From Legionella birminghamensis (GTDB lineage: Bacteria; Pseudomonadota; Gammaproteobacteria; Legionellales; Legionellaceae): a stretch of 64,000 bases of DNA. Both the position numbers and the translations under genes were made by a program. Under the pieces are notes generated by a model. That model did no database searches and was not told where the DNA came from. It was given only the letters and a program-made list of their open reading frames with translations. Location of the stretch: positions 2,232,001 to 2,296,000 of the forward strand of contig NZ_UGNW01000001.1 in NCBI RefSeq assembly GCF_900452515.1. The letters are read 5' to 3'. Of this stretch, positions 1-9,741 are shown in pieces. Positions within the stretch are counted from its first letter, which is position 1, and every line of letters begins with the position of its first letter.

Positions 1-2
1 AT

Positions 3-1901
3 ATTGATTGTGTTAATTTATTATTAAATGGCGGGGCTGATATTAATCTGGCTAACGAAAAGGCTGGGCGCACGCCAGTTTATATAGCAATCCAGTGTGG
101 GTATCGCCAACTGACTGATCGTTTTCTTGAAGACAATCGCACTGATTGGTCTCATACCGACATGTATGGGCTCACACCATTAATGACTGCAGCAAGCAAA
201 GGCGATGAAATTACCGTCAGGCAATTACTGAATAAATCGATTGATTTTACAAGCGTTGATGCACTTGGTCGCAATGCAGCTGAGCACGCTGAGCGGATGG
301 ACATTGAGGAGTTGTTTCAAAAAAAAGGGATTGTCCCTGTTGATAAACCGGGACCCTTGACTTTAAGGAGAAAGCTGCAGCACTTTCTAAAATATCTTGA
401 GGAAAATCATCCAAATTTATATAGCACAACCCAATTTGATTTTTTTAACAAACATTCTAAACAAGGCTTTTGTTTCGGATATGCTGCTCTTTGTGCGATT
501 CTTATCAGGCATAAAAAAACGTATCTTTTACAAAAGGCTTTGCATATAATTGCAAATACTAATCATTCTGATTTCGTATCCTGCCATCCTGGCTCTCTCC
601 TCTTCGAGACTTATCGAACATGTTTAGACAGTATTATGTCTCTTCACATGCACAGCCCGACAAATTTTTTAAATCCAAGGAAACATTTGAATGCTCACGC
701 ATTTTTAGGAAAGGACTGTGAGGATTTTGAAGAAAAAGCAGTAGTAGGTTTTGTATTTAAAACCACGGAACTTCCAAGGCTATTAGAATTAGCCTTTGAT
801 ATCCACTCAACATTTCTTTTATTTAATAGAACGCATGTCATTACTCTGGACAAAAATGAAGCAAATGCTTATCAAGCTTATGCTACAGACTGTGACGAAA
901 CAGCTCAATTTAGTAGCCTGGAAGAATTATCCCGGTTTATTGCCATTATTTTTTCCGCCAATAAAAATCAGATTATGGGACTCTATTTAATGATTATTGA
1001 ATCAGAATCCTGTAATAAAACATTTAACTTCTCCCCAATTAATGAATATATTTTATCATTACTGGAGCAACGTAAAAATCAGCATGAGTTATATATCAGA
1101 GATGCGGTGGGAACAGCCTCCTTAGCAACCGCAATCATGACAAGTAATGAAAAACTAACCTCTGAAATATTCAGGCTTTATATCGAAGAAACAAATCTTT
1201 CCGTGGCTGAAATGTTTGAGCGAAGCCAAACATTCCCACAGGCATTGGCGTTGTTAGCATTAAAAAAACGGGCTTACTTAATGAAAATCCTGCTTGCTTT
1301 AGGAGCCAATCCTAATAAAACGGATACACATGAACAACCCCCTTTGGTAATTGCCGCAGATAACGGTGATCAGGATAGCGTTAGTTTGTTACTAAGCCAT
1401 GGCGCATCCCCTAATCAAACAGACTCAAATGGCTCAACCCCCTTGTACCTGGCTGCACGGGGTAATCATTTTGAGGTTGTCGAGGAATTAGTAAGGTATG
1501 GAGCCTTAATTGACACCCCCATTGCGGATGGATGTACCCCACTCATTGTTGCCTGCGCATTCGGACATACCGCGATTGTCGAATTTCTGTTAAAGAAAAA
1601 TGCTAGCCCATTTCCGAGGGGCTACTCAGATAATGCATTGGATATGGCGATTATTTATGGGCATTTAGAAGTTGTAAAACTGCTATACAAGTACGGTGTC
1701 TCACTTAAAATAAGCAAGAAATTTTATGATGCTGAAACCTGCGCTTATGTCATGGAAAAGACGGATATTCAGAATTACATAAAGAGAAAGCTGCAAAAAA
1801 ATCAGGGAGTATACCCCAAAGCTGGTCTTTTTCACTCTGCCCCTGCCCCGACAAGCGTTGAAGAGTTAGAAATGCTTGATACTCATCAGGCAGTGATTTA
1901 A
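3..1901 (+). CDS. Ankyrin-repeat protein with YopT-like cysteine-protease pattern, 5' end outside window
   Basis: The frame is open from base 3, so the protein starts before the window; the first internal ATG (162) is not a convincing start because ankyrin-like coding runs straight through it. Residue numbers below count from that ATG. Ankyrin-type repeats lie at the N-terminus (about 1-50) and C-terminus (about 365-520, with TPLYLAARG and TPLIVACAFG signatures). Between them is a papain-like pattern: QGFCFG with Cys104, THVITLD with His225 and an Asp at 243 before a helix, resembling the C58/YopT Cys-His-Asp arrangement. If right, it is a protease-type effector acting in the host cell with ankyrin repeats for substrate binding. 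The ankyrin call is firm; the protease call is inference from motif spacing. Confidence 0.8.
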   Translation: MDCVNLLLNGGADINLANEKAGRTPVYIAIQCGYRQLTDRFLEDNRTDWSHTDMYGLTPLMTAASKGDEITVRQLLNKSIDFTSVDALGRNAAEHAERMDIEELFQKKGIVPVDKPGPLTLRRKLQHFLKYLEENHPNLYSTTQFDFFNKHSKQGFCFGYAALCAILIRHKKTYLLQKALHIIANTNHSDFVSCHPGSLLFETYRTCLDSIMSLHMHSPTNFLNPRKHLNAHAFLGKDCEDFEEKAVVGFVFKTTELPRLLELAFDIHSTFLLFNRTHVITLDKNEANAYQAYATDCDETAQFSSLEELSRFIAIIFSANKNQIMGLYLMIIESESCNKTFNFSPINEYILSLLEQRKNQHELYIRDAVGTASLATAIMTSNEKLTSEIFRLYIEETNLSVAEMFERSQTFPQALALLALKKRAYLMKILLALGANPNKTDTHEQPPLVIAADNGDQDSVSLLLSHGASPNQTDSNGSTPLYLAARGNHFEVVEELVRYGALIDTPIADGCTPLIVACAFGHTAIVEFLLKKNASPFPRGYSDNALDMAIIYGHLEVVKLLYKYGVSLKISKKFYDAETCAYVMEKTDIQNYIKRKLQKNQGVYPKAGLFHSAPAPTSVEELEMLDTHQAVI

Positions 1902-1940
1902 CCTTTCACTTCCGTAGCGGCACATAATAATTGAGAAATT

Positions 1941-3200
1941 ATGAAATATCTTATACATTCATGTCTCCTGCTTGCATCAGTGATGTTCTATGGAACAGTC
2001 TATGCAGCTATCTGTCCCCCTCCGAGCGCTTATGATCATTATGTATTAACCAAACTGCGTGCTGAAAAGAAAAAAGATGCCGCTGATGTAATTCAGATTT
2101 ACTATAAACTTCTAAGCCCATTCAATCCGCAAAAGCCGACTCTCCTGGTTATCAATGGCGGTCCTGGCGGAGACCATAATCTAATTGATCTGTTCCGTGG
2201 AACAGAACTTGATAAAAAAATGAATATTGTGGGTTTCGATCATCGAGGCTTAGGTTGTACCCGCTTTCTCTCCCCCTGGATGCCCACGTATGAAGCAGGC
2301 ATTTATTCAATGGGCCGGGCCGCTGATGACATTGAAGCAATTCGTAAAGATCTGCTCGGGGAAGATGGAAAATGGTTTGTCTATGGTGTTTCCTATGGAA
2401 CCATGCTGGGCCAGCAATATGCGATTAAATATCCAGAGCACATCGGGGGCATGATTTTAGACTCGGCTTTTCATGACAGCCAAGCCATCAATATTGCCCG
2501 GCAGCAGTTTATGTCCCTTTATATTCGCGGGGATAAGACTGTGAGTGATTTATTTGATCAGGTAATTGAAAAATATAGCGATCTTCAATTCGCTATACTT
2601 CGTACTATCTTTAATTATAGCTACGGCTATGATGGACGCACAAAGGCTATCCCCATTTTCCTGCAACAACTGGCGAATACCACCTCCAGAAAAGATGCCA
2701 GAAAGATGATAGGGAATACCAGAAGTTTGCCGCTAACGGGTATGTCACGCCATATTGTCTGTGAGGAAATATGGGATTATCCAGCTGAGCAGGATTCAAA
2801 CGCCTTTTATTTTGCCCCATTCAGGGATTGCGGTGTATTTAAAAAATATCGCAATCCCATGGCCTTTTCTGAGGAATTGAAAAAATTAGATATACCTGTA
2901 TTTATTTGGGGAGGACGATATGATCCCGTTACGCCTATTCAGGCTATGCGCGAAATGCATCAACTGATTCCTGAATCCTTATTCTGGGAGCATCCCTATG
3001 CAGGACATGGTTTAATTGTGGAAAGCTCTGCTTGTGCCCTAAAGTTAGCGGATATGTTTTTCAGTGGTAATTCAGTCACCGAGATAGAAACCTTGGCCAA
3101 TAGCAAAGATTGTCAGGGTGAGCCGTCTGCGAATTTTGCAGATACCAAGAGCTTTTTAAAAAGAATGACATTACCAGGCGTAGAATTTCCCAGTTTTTAG
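1941..3200 (+). CDS. Secreted alpha/beta hydrolase, proline-iminopeptidase-like
   Basis: 419 residues with an N-terminal signal peptide (hydrophobic 7-22, then AICPPP). The fold signatures are NGGPGG near 73-78 (oxyanion region of the proline iminopeptidase/tripeptidyl aminopeptidase group), nucleophile elbow GVSYG with Ser151, acid Asp328 in GGRYDP and His356 in YAGHG. It probably removes N-terminal residues from peptides outside the cytoplasm; the substrate cannot be read from sequence. It begins 39 bp after the ankyrin gene on the same strand and is followed by a likely terminator, so the two could be co-transcribed. Confidence 0.85.
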   Translation: MKYLIHSCLLLASVMFYGTVYAAICPPPSAYDHYVLTKLRAEKKKDAADVIQIYYKLLSPFNPQKPTLLVINGGPGGDHNLIDLFRGTELDKKMNIVGFDHRGLGCTRFLSPWMPTYEAGIYSMGRAADDIEAIRKDLLGEDGKWFVYGVSYGTMLGQQYAIKYPEHIGGMILDSAFHDSQAINIARQQFMSLYIRGDKTVSDLFDQVIEKYSDLQFAILRTIFNYSYGYDGRTKAIPIFLQQLANTTSRKDARKMIGNTRSLPLTGMSRHIVCEEIWDYPAEQDSNAFYFAPFRDCGVFKKYRNPMAFSEELKKLDIPVFIWGGRYDPVTPIQAMREMHQLIPESLFWEHPYAGHGLIVESSACALKLADMFFSGNSVTEIETLANSKDCQGEPSANFADTKSFLKRMTLPGVEFPSF

Positions 3201-3220
3201 CGCTTGCTGACAGAAAAACA

Positions 3221-3241
3221 AACTACCCAAGGGTGGTTTTT
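3221..3241 (+). terminator. Rho-independent terminator after the hydrolase
   Basis: An imperfect stem (AACTACC / GGTGGTT with a CAAG loop) is followed at once by five T, 20 bp past the hydrolase stop codon. Confidence 0.6.
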
Positions 3242-3321
3242 GATGCAAGCTTAAGAAACAATTTCATATTTTCTGCCTGCATTTTAAGTACAAACTGTCA
3301 AATCAGAGAGGAATAACCAGG

Positions 3322-4218
3322 ATGTTAGAAAATAATAACGAATTAATTTGCTACAAAGAGATCGAAATTGACCGCCATGGAAAATTGAAATTCTTCCTTG
3401 AAAAACATAGCACCAAAGAAGGGACCTGGGGTGAGCTTTTGCTTAAAGAAGGAGCAATTGATTTTGTTTTTATGAATGGCCATGGGGAGGAGTTATCGCG
3501 CTGCAGGGTTGATCACACAAACCCTCAACTCATTATCCCGCCGGCCTCATGGCATAAAATTGCCCTCATTGATGAGAAGCACTTTGCCGCTACTATTAAA
3601 TTTTATTGCATCCGCCAACGCTACTTCAATAAGAAATATGGTACAGGCAGAGTGCACAATGATCTGTTATACGTTTATCAAACGTATTTGAGCCATCTGC
3701 AAAACGCTTCAATATTGGATGTGGGCTGCGGTTCAGGCCGAAATCTGCTTTATTTAGCAGAGAGGGGACATTCTGTTAAAGGAATTGATTGTAATCAAAA
3801 CGCATTGAGTACGATTGAGGAAATCGCAGAAAAAGAACAGCTATCCAATATTAGCACGCTACTCTGTGACCTAAATCAGGCATTTGAACTCGAATCGAAG
3901 GGCTATGATTTAGTATTATCAACCGTTACACTGCAATTTATAAATCCACAACGTATTCCAGTGCTGCTTGAAACGCTTCAAGAGATAACCAGGAAAGGAG
4001 GCTACCATTTTTTAGTGACTCCTGTTCAATCAAAATCCTATTCTTTGCCAGCATCCTTTACTTACCTGCCTCAAAAAGAAGAACTCTATCATATGTATCA
4101 GGATAGCGGATGGTCAATACTCGAATACAGGGAATCAGCGGGCCATCTACATAAACAGGATGAATCAGGAAGACAAATTTCAGGCCTGTTTAGTCTCCTG
4201 CTTGCACAAAAATTATAA
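3322..4218 (+). CDS. tehB: TehB-type SAM-dependent methyltransferase with DUF1971 N-terminal domain
   Basis: 298 residues, the usual length of the Haemophilus-type TehB. The first ~90 residues match the small beta-rich DUF1971 domain (the WGEL and P(A)SWHKI region), followed by a class I methyltransferase domain: motif I LDVGCGSGRN near residue 130, then GIDCN and the post-motif YDLVLSTVTLQF. TehB methylates tellurite or other metalloid oxyanions and so gives resistance. A good Shine-Dalgarno (AGAGAGG) precedes the ATG. It stands alone between terminators. Confidence 0.88.
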   Translation: MLENNNELICYKEIEIDRHGKLKFFLEKHSTKEGTWGELLLKEGAIDFVFMNGHGEELSRCRVDHTNPQLIIPPASWHKIALIDEKHFAATIKFYCIRQRYFNKKYGTGRVHNDLLYVYQTYLSHLQNASILDVGCGSGRNLLYLAERGHSVKGIDCNQNALSTIEEIAEKEQLSNISTLLCDLNQAFELESKGYDLVLSTVTLQFINPQRIPVLLETLQEITRKGGYHFLVTPVQSKSYSLPASFTYLPQKEELYHMYQDSGWSILEYRESAGHLHKQDESGRQISGLFSLLLAQKL

Positions 4219-4224
4219 AAAGTC

Positions 4225-4246
4225 CAGGGCTTGATAATTAGCCCTG
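4225..4246 (-). terminator. Hairpin between convergent tehB and 4256-4648
   Basis: A perfect 7-bp stem, CAGGGCT with AGCCCTG and an 8-nt loop. Read on the minus strand it is followed by a T-rich run (GGACTTTTT), so it mainly serves the minus-strand gene and may act both ways. Confidence 0.6.
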
Positions 4247-4255
4247 CTGCTTAGT

Positions 4256-4648
4256 CTATTTATCTTCGGAAATGGTAATTTCTCCGGGAGCATCAACATC
4301 CACATTAAAGCCATTAGCGCTGATACGCGCGGGTGTGATTTCACCGCTAGATATATCAATATAGAGCGTACCCACCAGGATGGGTTTATCTCTGTCTATG
4401 CCCATTTTGATTACTGCAGGGCAAATACCTTCTGCCTTATGTTTGCGGCAACCTGTCTGAACGATAAACCATAAAACACGACTGGTCGAATGCGCTAAAG
4501 TGGGTCTTGGACCAGGCATTTCATCCACGAAGGCATTGGATATCAGATCGGTTTTATTGTGGATGATCATATGCTCGGGTGAAGCCAAAACAGAGGGGCT
4601 GGATAAGCCAAGCACCATGAATACAGGGGAAATAAGCGAACGAAGCAT
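4256..4648 (-). CDS. Small exported protein of unknown function
   Basis: 130 residues from the chosen ATG at 4648, which has AAGGAG seven bases upstream; a longer reading to 4690 lacks such a site and would bury the signal peptide. MLRSLISPVFMVLGLSSPSVLA is a typical Sec signal (shown here as the N-terminal ~22 residues). The mature part is mostly beta-like with one short Cys-containing stretch (TGCRKHKAEGICP) that could form a disulphide. No family recognised. Confidence 0.7.
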   Translation of the reverse strand: MLRSLISPVFMVLGLSSPSVLASPEHMIIHNKTDLISNAFVDEMPGPRPTLAHSTSRVLWFIVQTGCRKHKAEGICPAVIKMGIDRDKPILVGTLYIDISSGEITPARISANGFNVDVDAPGEITISEDK

Positions 4649-4793
4649 AAACAAACTCCTTTTTCGTAGATACTTAATCAACATGAGCATGTTAACTTTA
4701 ATCAGTCAAGATGAGGATTAGCCGAAACAAGGCCGTTCATTCTGAAATGCATTATAATCTACCTATCAGTTCTCAAATAAGACAATTTCAAAA

Positions 4794-7700
4794 ATGCCTG
4801 TTTATAACTCTGAAGATTACGGTAATAAAACGGCCAATCTGGATCAATTAAAAAAACTGTTTGATCAGGTTCCAGGAGTAGCCATCCCGGAGTTTATTGG
4901 ACTATCTCATCATGAACTCAAATCGCACTTAATGAAATACGGAGTTGATTTGGTTGAACGCTGGCGATTGATCGCGCTGACGATGGGTACTCCACCAGCC
5001 TTAAATCCCAATACCACAAAAGCGCTACAACAATTAGCTCAGGATATTAAAGCCTGTCTGAAAAACCATCCTTTAACCTTTGACTACCTGACGCCCTTAG
5101 TCAGCAAAATAAAAAACCTGATTGCGAGAAGTACCGGCAAAGAAGACACAGAAGCACTGGCGAATGCGGGCGGCAACGAAAGTGTTGCTAATGTACAACC
5201 AAATCTCAAGGCAATTTCTGACGCTATCGGAACAGTGCTAGCCTCTTATTTAAGCGAAAAATCACTGTTGCAACGCCAATTGGCTAATGATGACATTACT
5301 GCACTGCCATTTATTCCGGCATTGTTGCAGGAAATGATCACTGCTGAAGCAGTCAAATCGGGGGTAATTTATATAAATAGTAATGGCGTTTTTGTGCAAG
5401 CTGCGCCAGGTCATGGTGAATTAGTAGTCAACAGTAAAGGGCCGGTGGATAGTTATTGGTTTACACCTAATCATGTTCTGATAGCCAGCATTGTTGAAAA
5501 GCCGGTTCGGATTGTACCTTCCAGTGAGCAGGATGGCACCTTAACAATGGTTAATAACCCGGCTCAATTAGCCAACTCTCCCAGTTTATCGCCAGCAATT
5601 GTTGAGCGTTTGGCAAGATGTGCAAGAATAATTCACAATCATTATCATAAACCCATGGACATTGAGTATGTTTACTCACCGGAAGACGACACCATTTATC
5701 TTGTACAGGCGAGGCCTGTCGTTAATGTACAGCATGGCCCATCCCCTTCAGCATTAGACCCACAATTGGTGGATGTAGCGCTTGAAAACAAAGCCTGGCT
5801 AGCTGGTCAATCGGTAATACTTCCTGGAAACAGCCTGCCGCTCGCTCATGTCAGAACGATAAATCAGGCGAATGAAGTACTCATTATTAAAAAAATGAAT
5901 GATGAGGAATTAAAAAAAGCGATTGAAATGGCTAAGACCAATCAACTTAAAGTTATTGTAGTTGAGCATTTTTTGCCAGCCACCTCTCATGAAGCAGCGA
6001 CCCTTAACGGAGCAGGTTTACCCATCATTACAATGGAAAATACAACGGCATTAAAGCAAATTTTGTCCAAAGCCAGCATGAAGCACCCCGTCTATTTTGA
6101 TCGGCAACGCAGCGCATTCGTAGCTTCTGTATCGCTGACCGGCATTCAGCTTCCCAGCGAGCAGTGGATTCAAACCGGGCTTTTTGCCTCATCATTATCC
6201 GCAGGATCGACTCCATTGCCAATTGGATTTAATCCCACTGTGACTATTTCACACAGGGAACAACCTAAGCAACAGCCATTGGTTGCATTAATTGAACAAT
6301 CACGGCACTCAGATCCTGTAATAGCCCAACCTGCCCTTAATGAGTTATTAGCCCATATAATGGGGATTATTGGCAGTGATCACTCAAAACCTTTAACCAC
6401 TCATGATGCCCGATTTGTTTGCCATACCATCTTGACTAATTTAGCCCCAAATAGAGATGAGGCGGCTTATCAGGCCATTGCGAAATTATTACGATATAGC
6501 TTGAGATTAAATAAAACGATCAACAACTCACAAAGCAATCTGATCTTTCAAAATATAGTACTGCTCGCAGCCGAATACATGGAAACCCGTCAGCAAACGG
6601 ATACTGTAGCACAACATGAACTGTTACTTGATTTAGCTAAAAAAATAGAGGGTTTATTGTTTAGTGAAGCAAAATCAGAGGATTTTAATTACTCCATGCA
6701 TAGCCTGCTGGCAGAAAAAAGAAGACTCAGCTTTTTGTTCACACAGGCCAGGAATGAGTTTGGCCAAAACTATCAGCAATTAAAAACAGCACAAAAAGCC
6801 CAGTTAGTGCAACTGCTGCATTTTAATGCCTATCTACTGACTGAGCAGGGTAAAACAGAGTGGGACGCCTTTTGCTTTATGCTAATCGTTCAGCAGCCTG
6901 AACTTGCCGCTGTGTTTTTAAAGCAATTAAACACACTCAATAAAGAAGAGCTGCTTGAAACAGTACTGTATTTAATCATCGTTCCTGCTCTTAAAAATCC
7001 ACAAGCTGATTTTTCAGCGATTATCAATGAAATGGAAGCGTTTATCAGGTTTAAGCAAGCTCTTTACACTAGCTATAACAAAACGCTTACTCATTGGGAA
7101 AATGCAATATCTGAATGGGGTGATCCAGACTTAAGTGATGGGGAATTTGCAAAACGCTGTGAGCAGCTTAAGCAAGACGGCATCAGCTTGTTAAGTCAGC
7201 GTGATTCTACCAATAATCAGTATATTATCAGTCAATTGAAACTGAGATTCATTGATCTGGTGGATAATTCAATTAAAACGTTAAAAGCCAGTAATCAATT
7301 ACCTATTGCCAAAAAACTGGCTCGTTTTATAGACATGATTGCTGTTTACAAACATTTTTCTGATCTGCTGCTGACGCTGGATATTGATCACGACACGTTC
7401 CGGCAATATCGACAGAGCTATATTGTGCAGACAGCAGGTGAACCTTATACTGTGGCAGGCATGCTTGATGCAATTGATAAAAAATTCACTGCTCTGCTTA
7501 ACCAGAAGATGGGTGAAGAGCAATTACTATCCAGCGGCGAGTTTTCAGTCTATCCAGCATTAATTAATACGCCTAGTTCATTTTTACGCAGTTTTATCCA
7601 GCCCAAAATGCAGCTTGAGGATTTTTTTTCGTTTTTCCATCAGGAATGCCTGGCTTGTATTCAAAGTGAAACGTCGCCACAACTGATAAAAGAAGACTAT

Positions 7701-9281
7701 CTTCCGGTCAATGTTCAACTGATAATTAATAGTTTTGCCCACATAAACTATCAAAATTCAGATTATGTTTATTCTAAACCTTTTTTACTAAAAAATGATT
7801 TCAAATTTCCTGAATTATCTTATCGCTATAATTTAGCGCTACGCAATCACTCAGCAACTTTTGAAATTAAAATTGATATTATAACAAAGATTGTCGCTAT
7901 CAAGATGGTCATGATTGGTATCAATATTGATGACAGAATAACCCAAATAGCGGGCTTAATAAAATTGGATTCTATGGCAGCAAACACTACCCTATCCGAA
8001 ATTACCCTTAAAAATGACGCTGAAAATACAATTATCACAGCCGTTATTTTATTTTCGCTGGATCAAATAACGGAGAGATTAGTTCAAACCCCTAATTATC
8101 TAACGGAATATTTTATTAAATATCTTGATATCTCTTTTCTCGGTCATGTTCATACTAACACCACTTATCCATCCATCCTGTGGACCCTTGCCAATCACCG
8201 GAACCATCTGGACCAATTTATCGATGCACTGCTTACGAGTTTGGAAAATGGCGAATGGGATGAGAACGAGGTAAAAAGTCAATTAATAAAATTACAATGG
8301 CGTGGCCCTACAGCGGCCGCACTGACCGACTTTCGTTTTTTAACTGAATTTTATACTCTTTTAATCACAAGAGTGATTCAAAGAATGACCGTAAACCCGG
8401 GGAAATTGACCGTTTTTGAACCTCTGTTCAGCGAATTAAATATAGATAGTGATAGAGAACAGATGGGCAGTTTCAGAGCGACAGGAATACTTAAATCCTT
8501 TTTACCTTATTTACCCAAAAAGCAATTTGAACAGTTATCACAAATTGCTGATGAAAACTATCAGTTCAATATAAAATCGCTGGCTGAATTTCCTGGTTTG
8601 GCAAGGTTTCTGGCAGTGATAAAAGAAGCATCAGGAGGTAGAAACGGGCTTTATGATGAAAAAACTATAGTCAATACCCTGAATCTTTTGAAAATTAATG
8701 ATCCTGAAATTAAAAAAATGTTAATGCCTATTTTAAGAATTAACCGATATGACTTACGTAAAATATTTAAAAATATTAATCAGAATGTTCCAGATACAGA
8801 AAAAGATAATTCAAACCAACCCATGGATCTTTATCAATTCAGGGATTTCATTTTGTTAATTTATCAAAGTTATCAATTCAAATACTTTTTAAGACGCTTT
8901 AATGAACAACTTGCCGCACTCACCGCTGACAATTCATTAGTAAATTTTACGGAAGCTGAAACACTCAGTATCGATAGGCTTAGCAAGTTATTATCAGATT
9001 ACATGCAACGAGCAAATAATGCAGCCCAAGGATCAGTTTATGGCAGTTTTTTCAACGCTAACCAGAAATGCCATAATGCAATCAGTGATTTCCATTTGGC
9101 ATTAACTGACATTCCTGCCGATGTGTTCAATCATTTATCGGCACCTCAAAACAGCTCGCTAGTTGAACTATTGCAACAATTTGTCAATGATGGCCATGCC
9201 AGCAGACTTTTAGACAGGAATATTGGCAGCCTTAGCGAGTTTACAGAGGCGATCGATTCTATGCCTGGTATTAAGCGATAA
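4794..9281 (+). CDS. Large effector-like protein with PEP-synthase-type ATP-grasp and phosphohistidine domains
   Basis: 1495 residues. Residues ~20-310 follow the PEP synthase/PPDK nucleotide-binding domain: IARSTGKED (Arg112, then GG/E at 126-129, the RSSAxxED...GxxET region), SGVIY near 189, and MDIEY...IYLVQARP at 288-308. Residues ~335-425 match the swivelling phosphohistidine domain, with TSHEAA (His399) and GAGLPIIT in place of TxHAAIxARExGIPAV. The PEP/pyruvate TIM barrel of true PEP synthase is absent; about 1070 helix-rich residues without recognisable similarity follow. The module predicts ATP-dependent phosphoryl transfer through His399, as in rifampicin phosphotransferase. The target and host delivery are unknown. 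No strong ribosome-binding site precedes the start. Confidence 0.75.
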   Translation: MPVYNSEDYGNKTANLDQLKKLFDQVPGVAIPEFIGLSHHELKSHLMKYGVDLVERWRLIALTMGTPPALNPNTTKALQQLAQDIKACLKNHPLTFDYLTPLVSKIKNLIARSTGKEDTEALANAGGNESVANVQPNLKAISDAIGTVLASYLSEKSLLQRQLANDDITALPFIPALLQEMITAEAVKSGVIYINSNGVFVQAAPGHGELVVNSKGPVDSYWFTPNHVLIASIVEKPVRIVPSSEQDGTLTMVNNPAQLANSPSLSPAIVERLARCARIIHNHYHKPMDIEYVYSPEDDTIYLVQARPVVNVQHGPSPSALDPQLVDVALENKAWLAGQSVILPGNSLPLAHVRTINQANEVLIIKKMNDEELKKAIEMAKTNQLKVIVVEHFLPATSHEAATLNGAGLPIITMENTTALKQILSKASMKHPVYFDRQRSAFVASVSLTGIQLPSEQWIQTGLFASSLSAGSTPLPIGFNPTVTISHREQPKQQPLVALIEQSRHSDPVIAQPALNELLAHIMGIIGSDHSKPLTTHDARFVCHTILTNLAPNRDEAAYQAIAKLLRYSLRLNKTINNSQSNLIFQNIVLLAAEYMETRQQTDTVAQHELLLDLAKKIEGLLFSEAKSEDFNYSMHSLLAEKRRLSFLFTQARNEFGQNYQQLKTAQKAQLVQLLHFNAYLLTEQGKTEWDAFCFMLIVQQPELAAVFLKQLNTLNKEELLETVLYLIIVPALKNPQADFSAIINEMEAFIRFKQALYTSYNKTLTHWENAISEWGDPDLSDGEFAKRCEQLKQDGISLLSQRDSTNNQYIISQLKLRFIDLVDNSIKTLKASNQLPIAKKLARFIDMIAVYKHFSDLLLTLDIDHDTFRQYRQSYIVQTAGEPYTVAGMLDAIDKKFTALLNQKMGEEQLLSSGEFSVYPALINTPSSFLRSFIQPKMQLEDFFSFFHQECLACIQSETSPQLIKEDYLPVNVQLIINSFAHINYQNSDYVYSKPFLLKNDFKFPELSYRYNLALRNHSATFEIKIDIITKIVAIKMVMIGINIDDRITQIAGLIKLDSMAANTTLSEITLKNDAENTIITAVILFSLDQITERLVQTPNYLTEYFIKYLDISFLGHVHTNTTYPSILWTLANHRNHLDQFIDALLTSLENGEWDENEVKSQLIKLQWRGPTAAALTDFRFLTEFYTLLITRVIQRMTVNPGKLTVFEPLFSELNIDSDREQMGSFRATGILKSFLPYLPKKQFEQLSQIADENYQFNIKSLAEFPGLARFLAVIKEASGGRNGLYDEKTIVNTLNLLKINDPEIKKMLMPILRINRYDLRKIFKNINQNVPDTEKDNSNQPMDLYQFRDFILLIYQSYQFKYFLRRFNEQLAALTADNSLVNFTEAETLSIDRLSKLLSDYMQRANNAAQGSVYGSFFNANQKCHNAISDFHLALTDIPADVFNHLSAPQNSSLVELLQQFVNDGHASRLLDRNIGSLSEFTEAIDSMPGIKR

Positions 9282-9517
9282 GCACAACGGTAATAATACC
9301 TCATCTACAGCTACCTGATCCGGCTGATTATCTCCCGTAATTTGACATATTTCATTAACCGTTTCCCATAAACCACTGGCTGCAGCTTGAATCAATGCGA
9401 CGTTTAAGCTGTTGGAATCAGGAATATCTGTTTTTGAAAGAATGAGCCCCCTGGCTGTGGAGACTCACGCTGACGAATGGCTGTGAGGATGTTTTCAAGA
9501 ATTTCTTTCTGAGGCAT
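9282..9517 (-). pseudogene. Possible degraded gene fragment
   Basis: On the minus strand an ATG at 9517 opens a short frame (MPQKEILENILTAIRQRES) that breaks near a G-run. The next frame then stays open with protein-like sequence (ALIQAAASGLWETVNEIC) into the tail of the upstream gene. The composition resembles a helical repeat protein broken by a frameshift. The remaining 220 bp up to 9741 is AT-rich and shows no gene. Confidence 0.25.
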
Positions 9518-9741
9518 GGGAACGGCTCGACAATTGAACTTAATTAAATCATGGTGATATTATTTTGAACCCTATATGTTGTCAAGAATTCATGCATATA
9601 CAAATATTTTTTTAATTTCCTATAATAGCAAGTTGTTGAAGAAGCTTATTACAGCAGGCAGCAAATCGCTAAGTCTACCCTACGCGCAATCCGAGAAATT
9701 ATTTCTATAATTTAAATATCATAATCACTCATTTTAACCTC

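Noticed and set aside
4500-4721. 73-codon plus-strand frame
   Set aside because: Shadow of the exported protein on the minus strand, which has a signal peptide and a ribosome-binding site.
7299-8282. Several 60-75-codon minus-strand frames inside the giant gene
   Set aside because: Short, AT-driven antisense frames with no ribosome-binding sites or known motifs.
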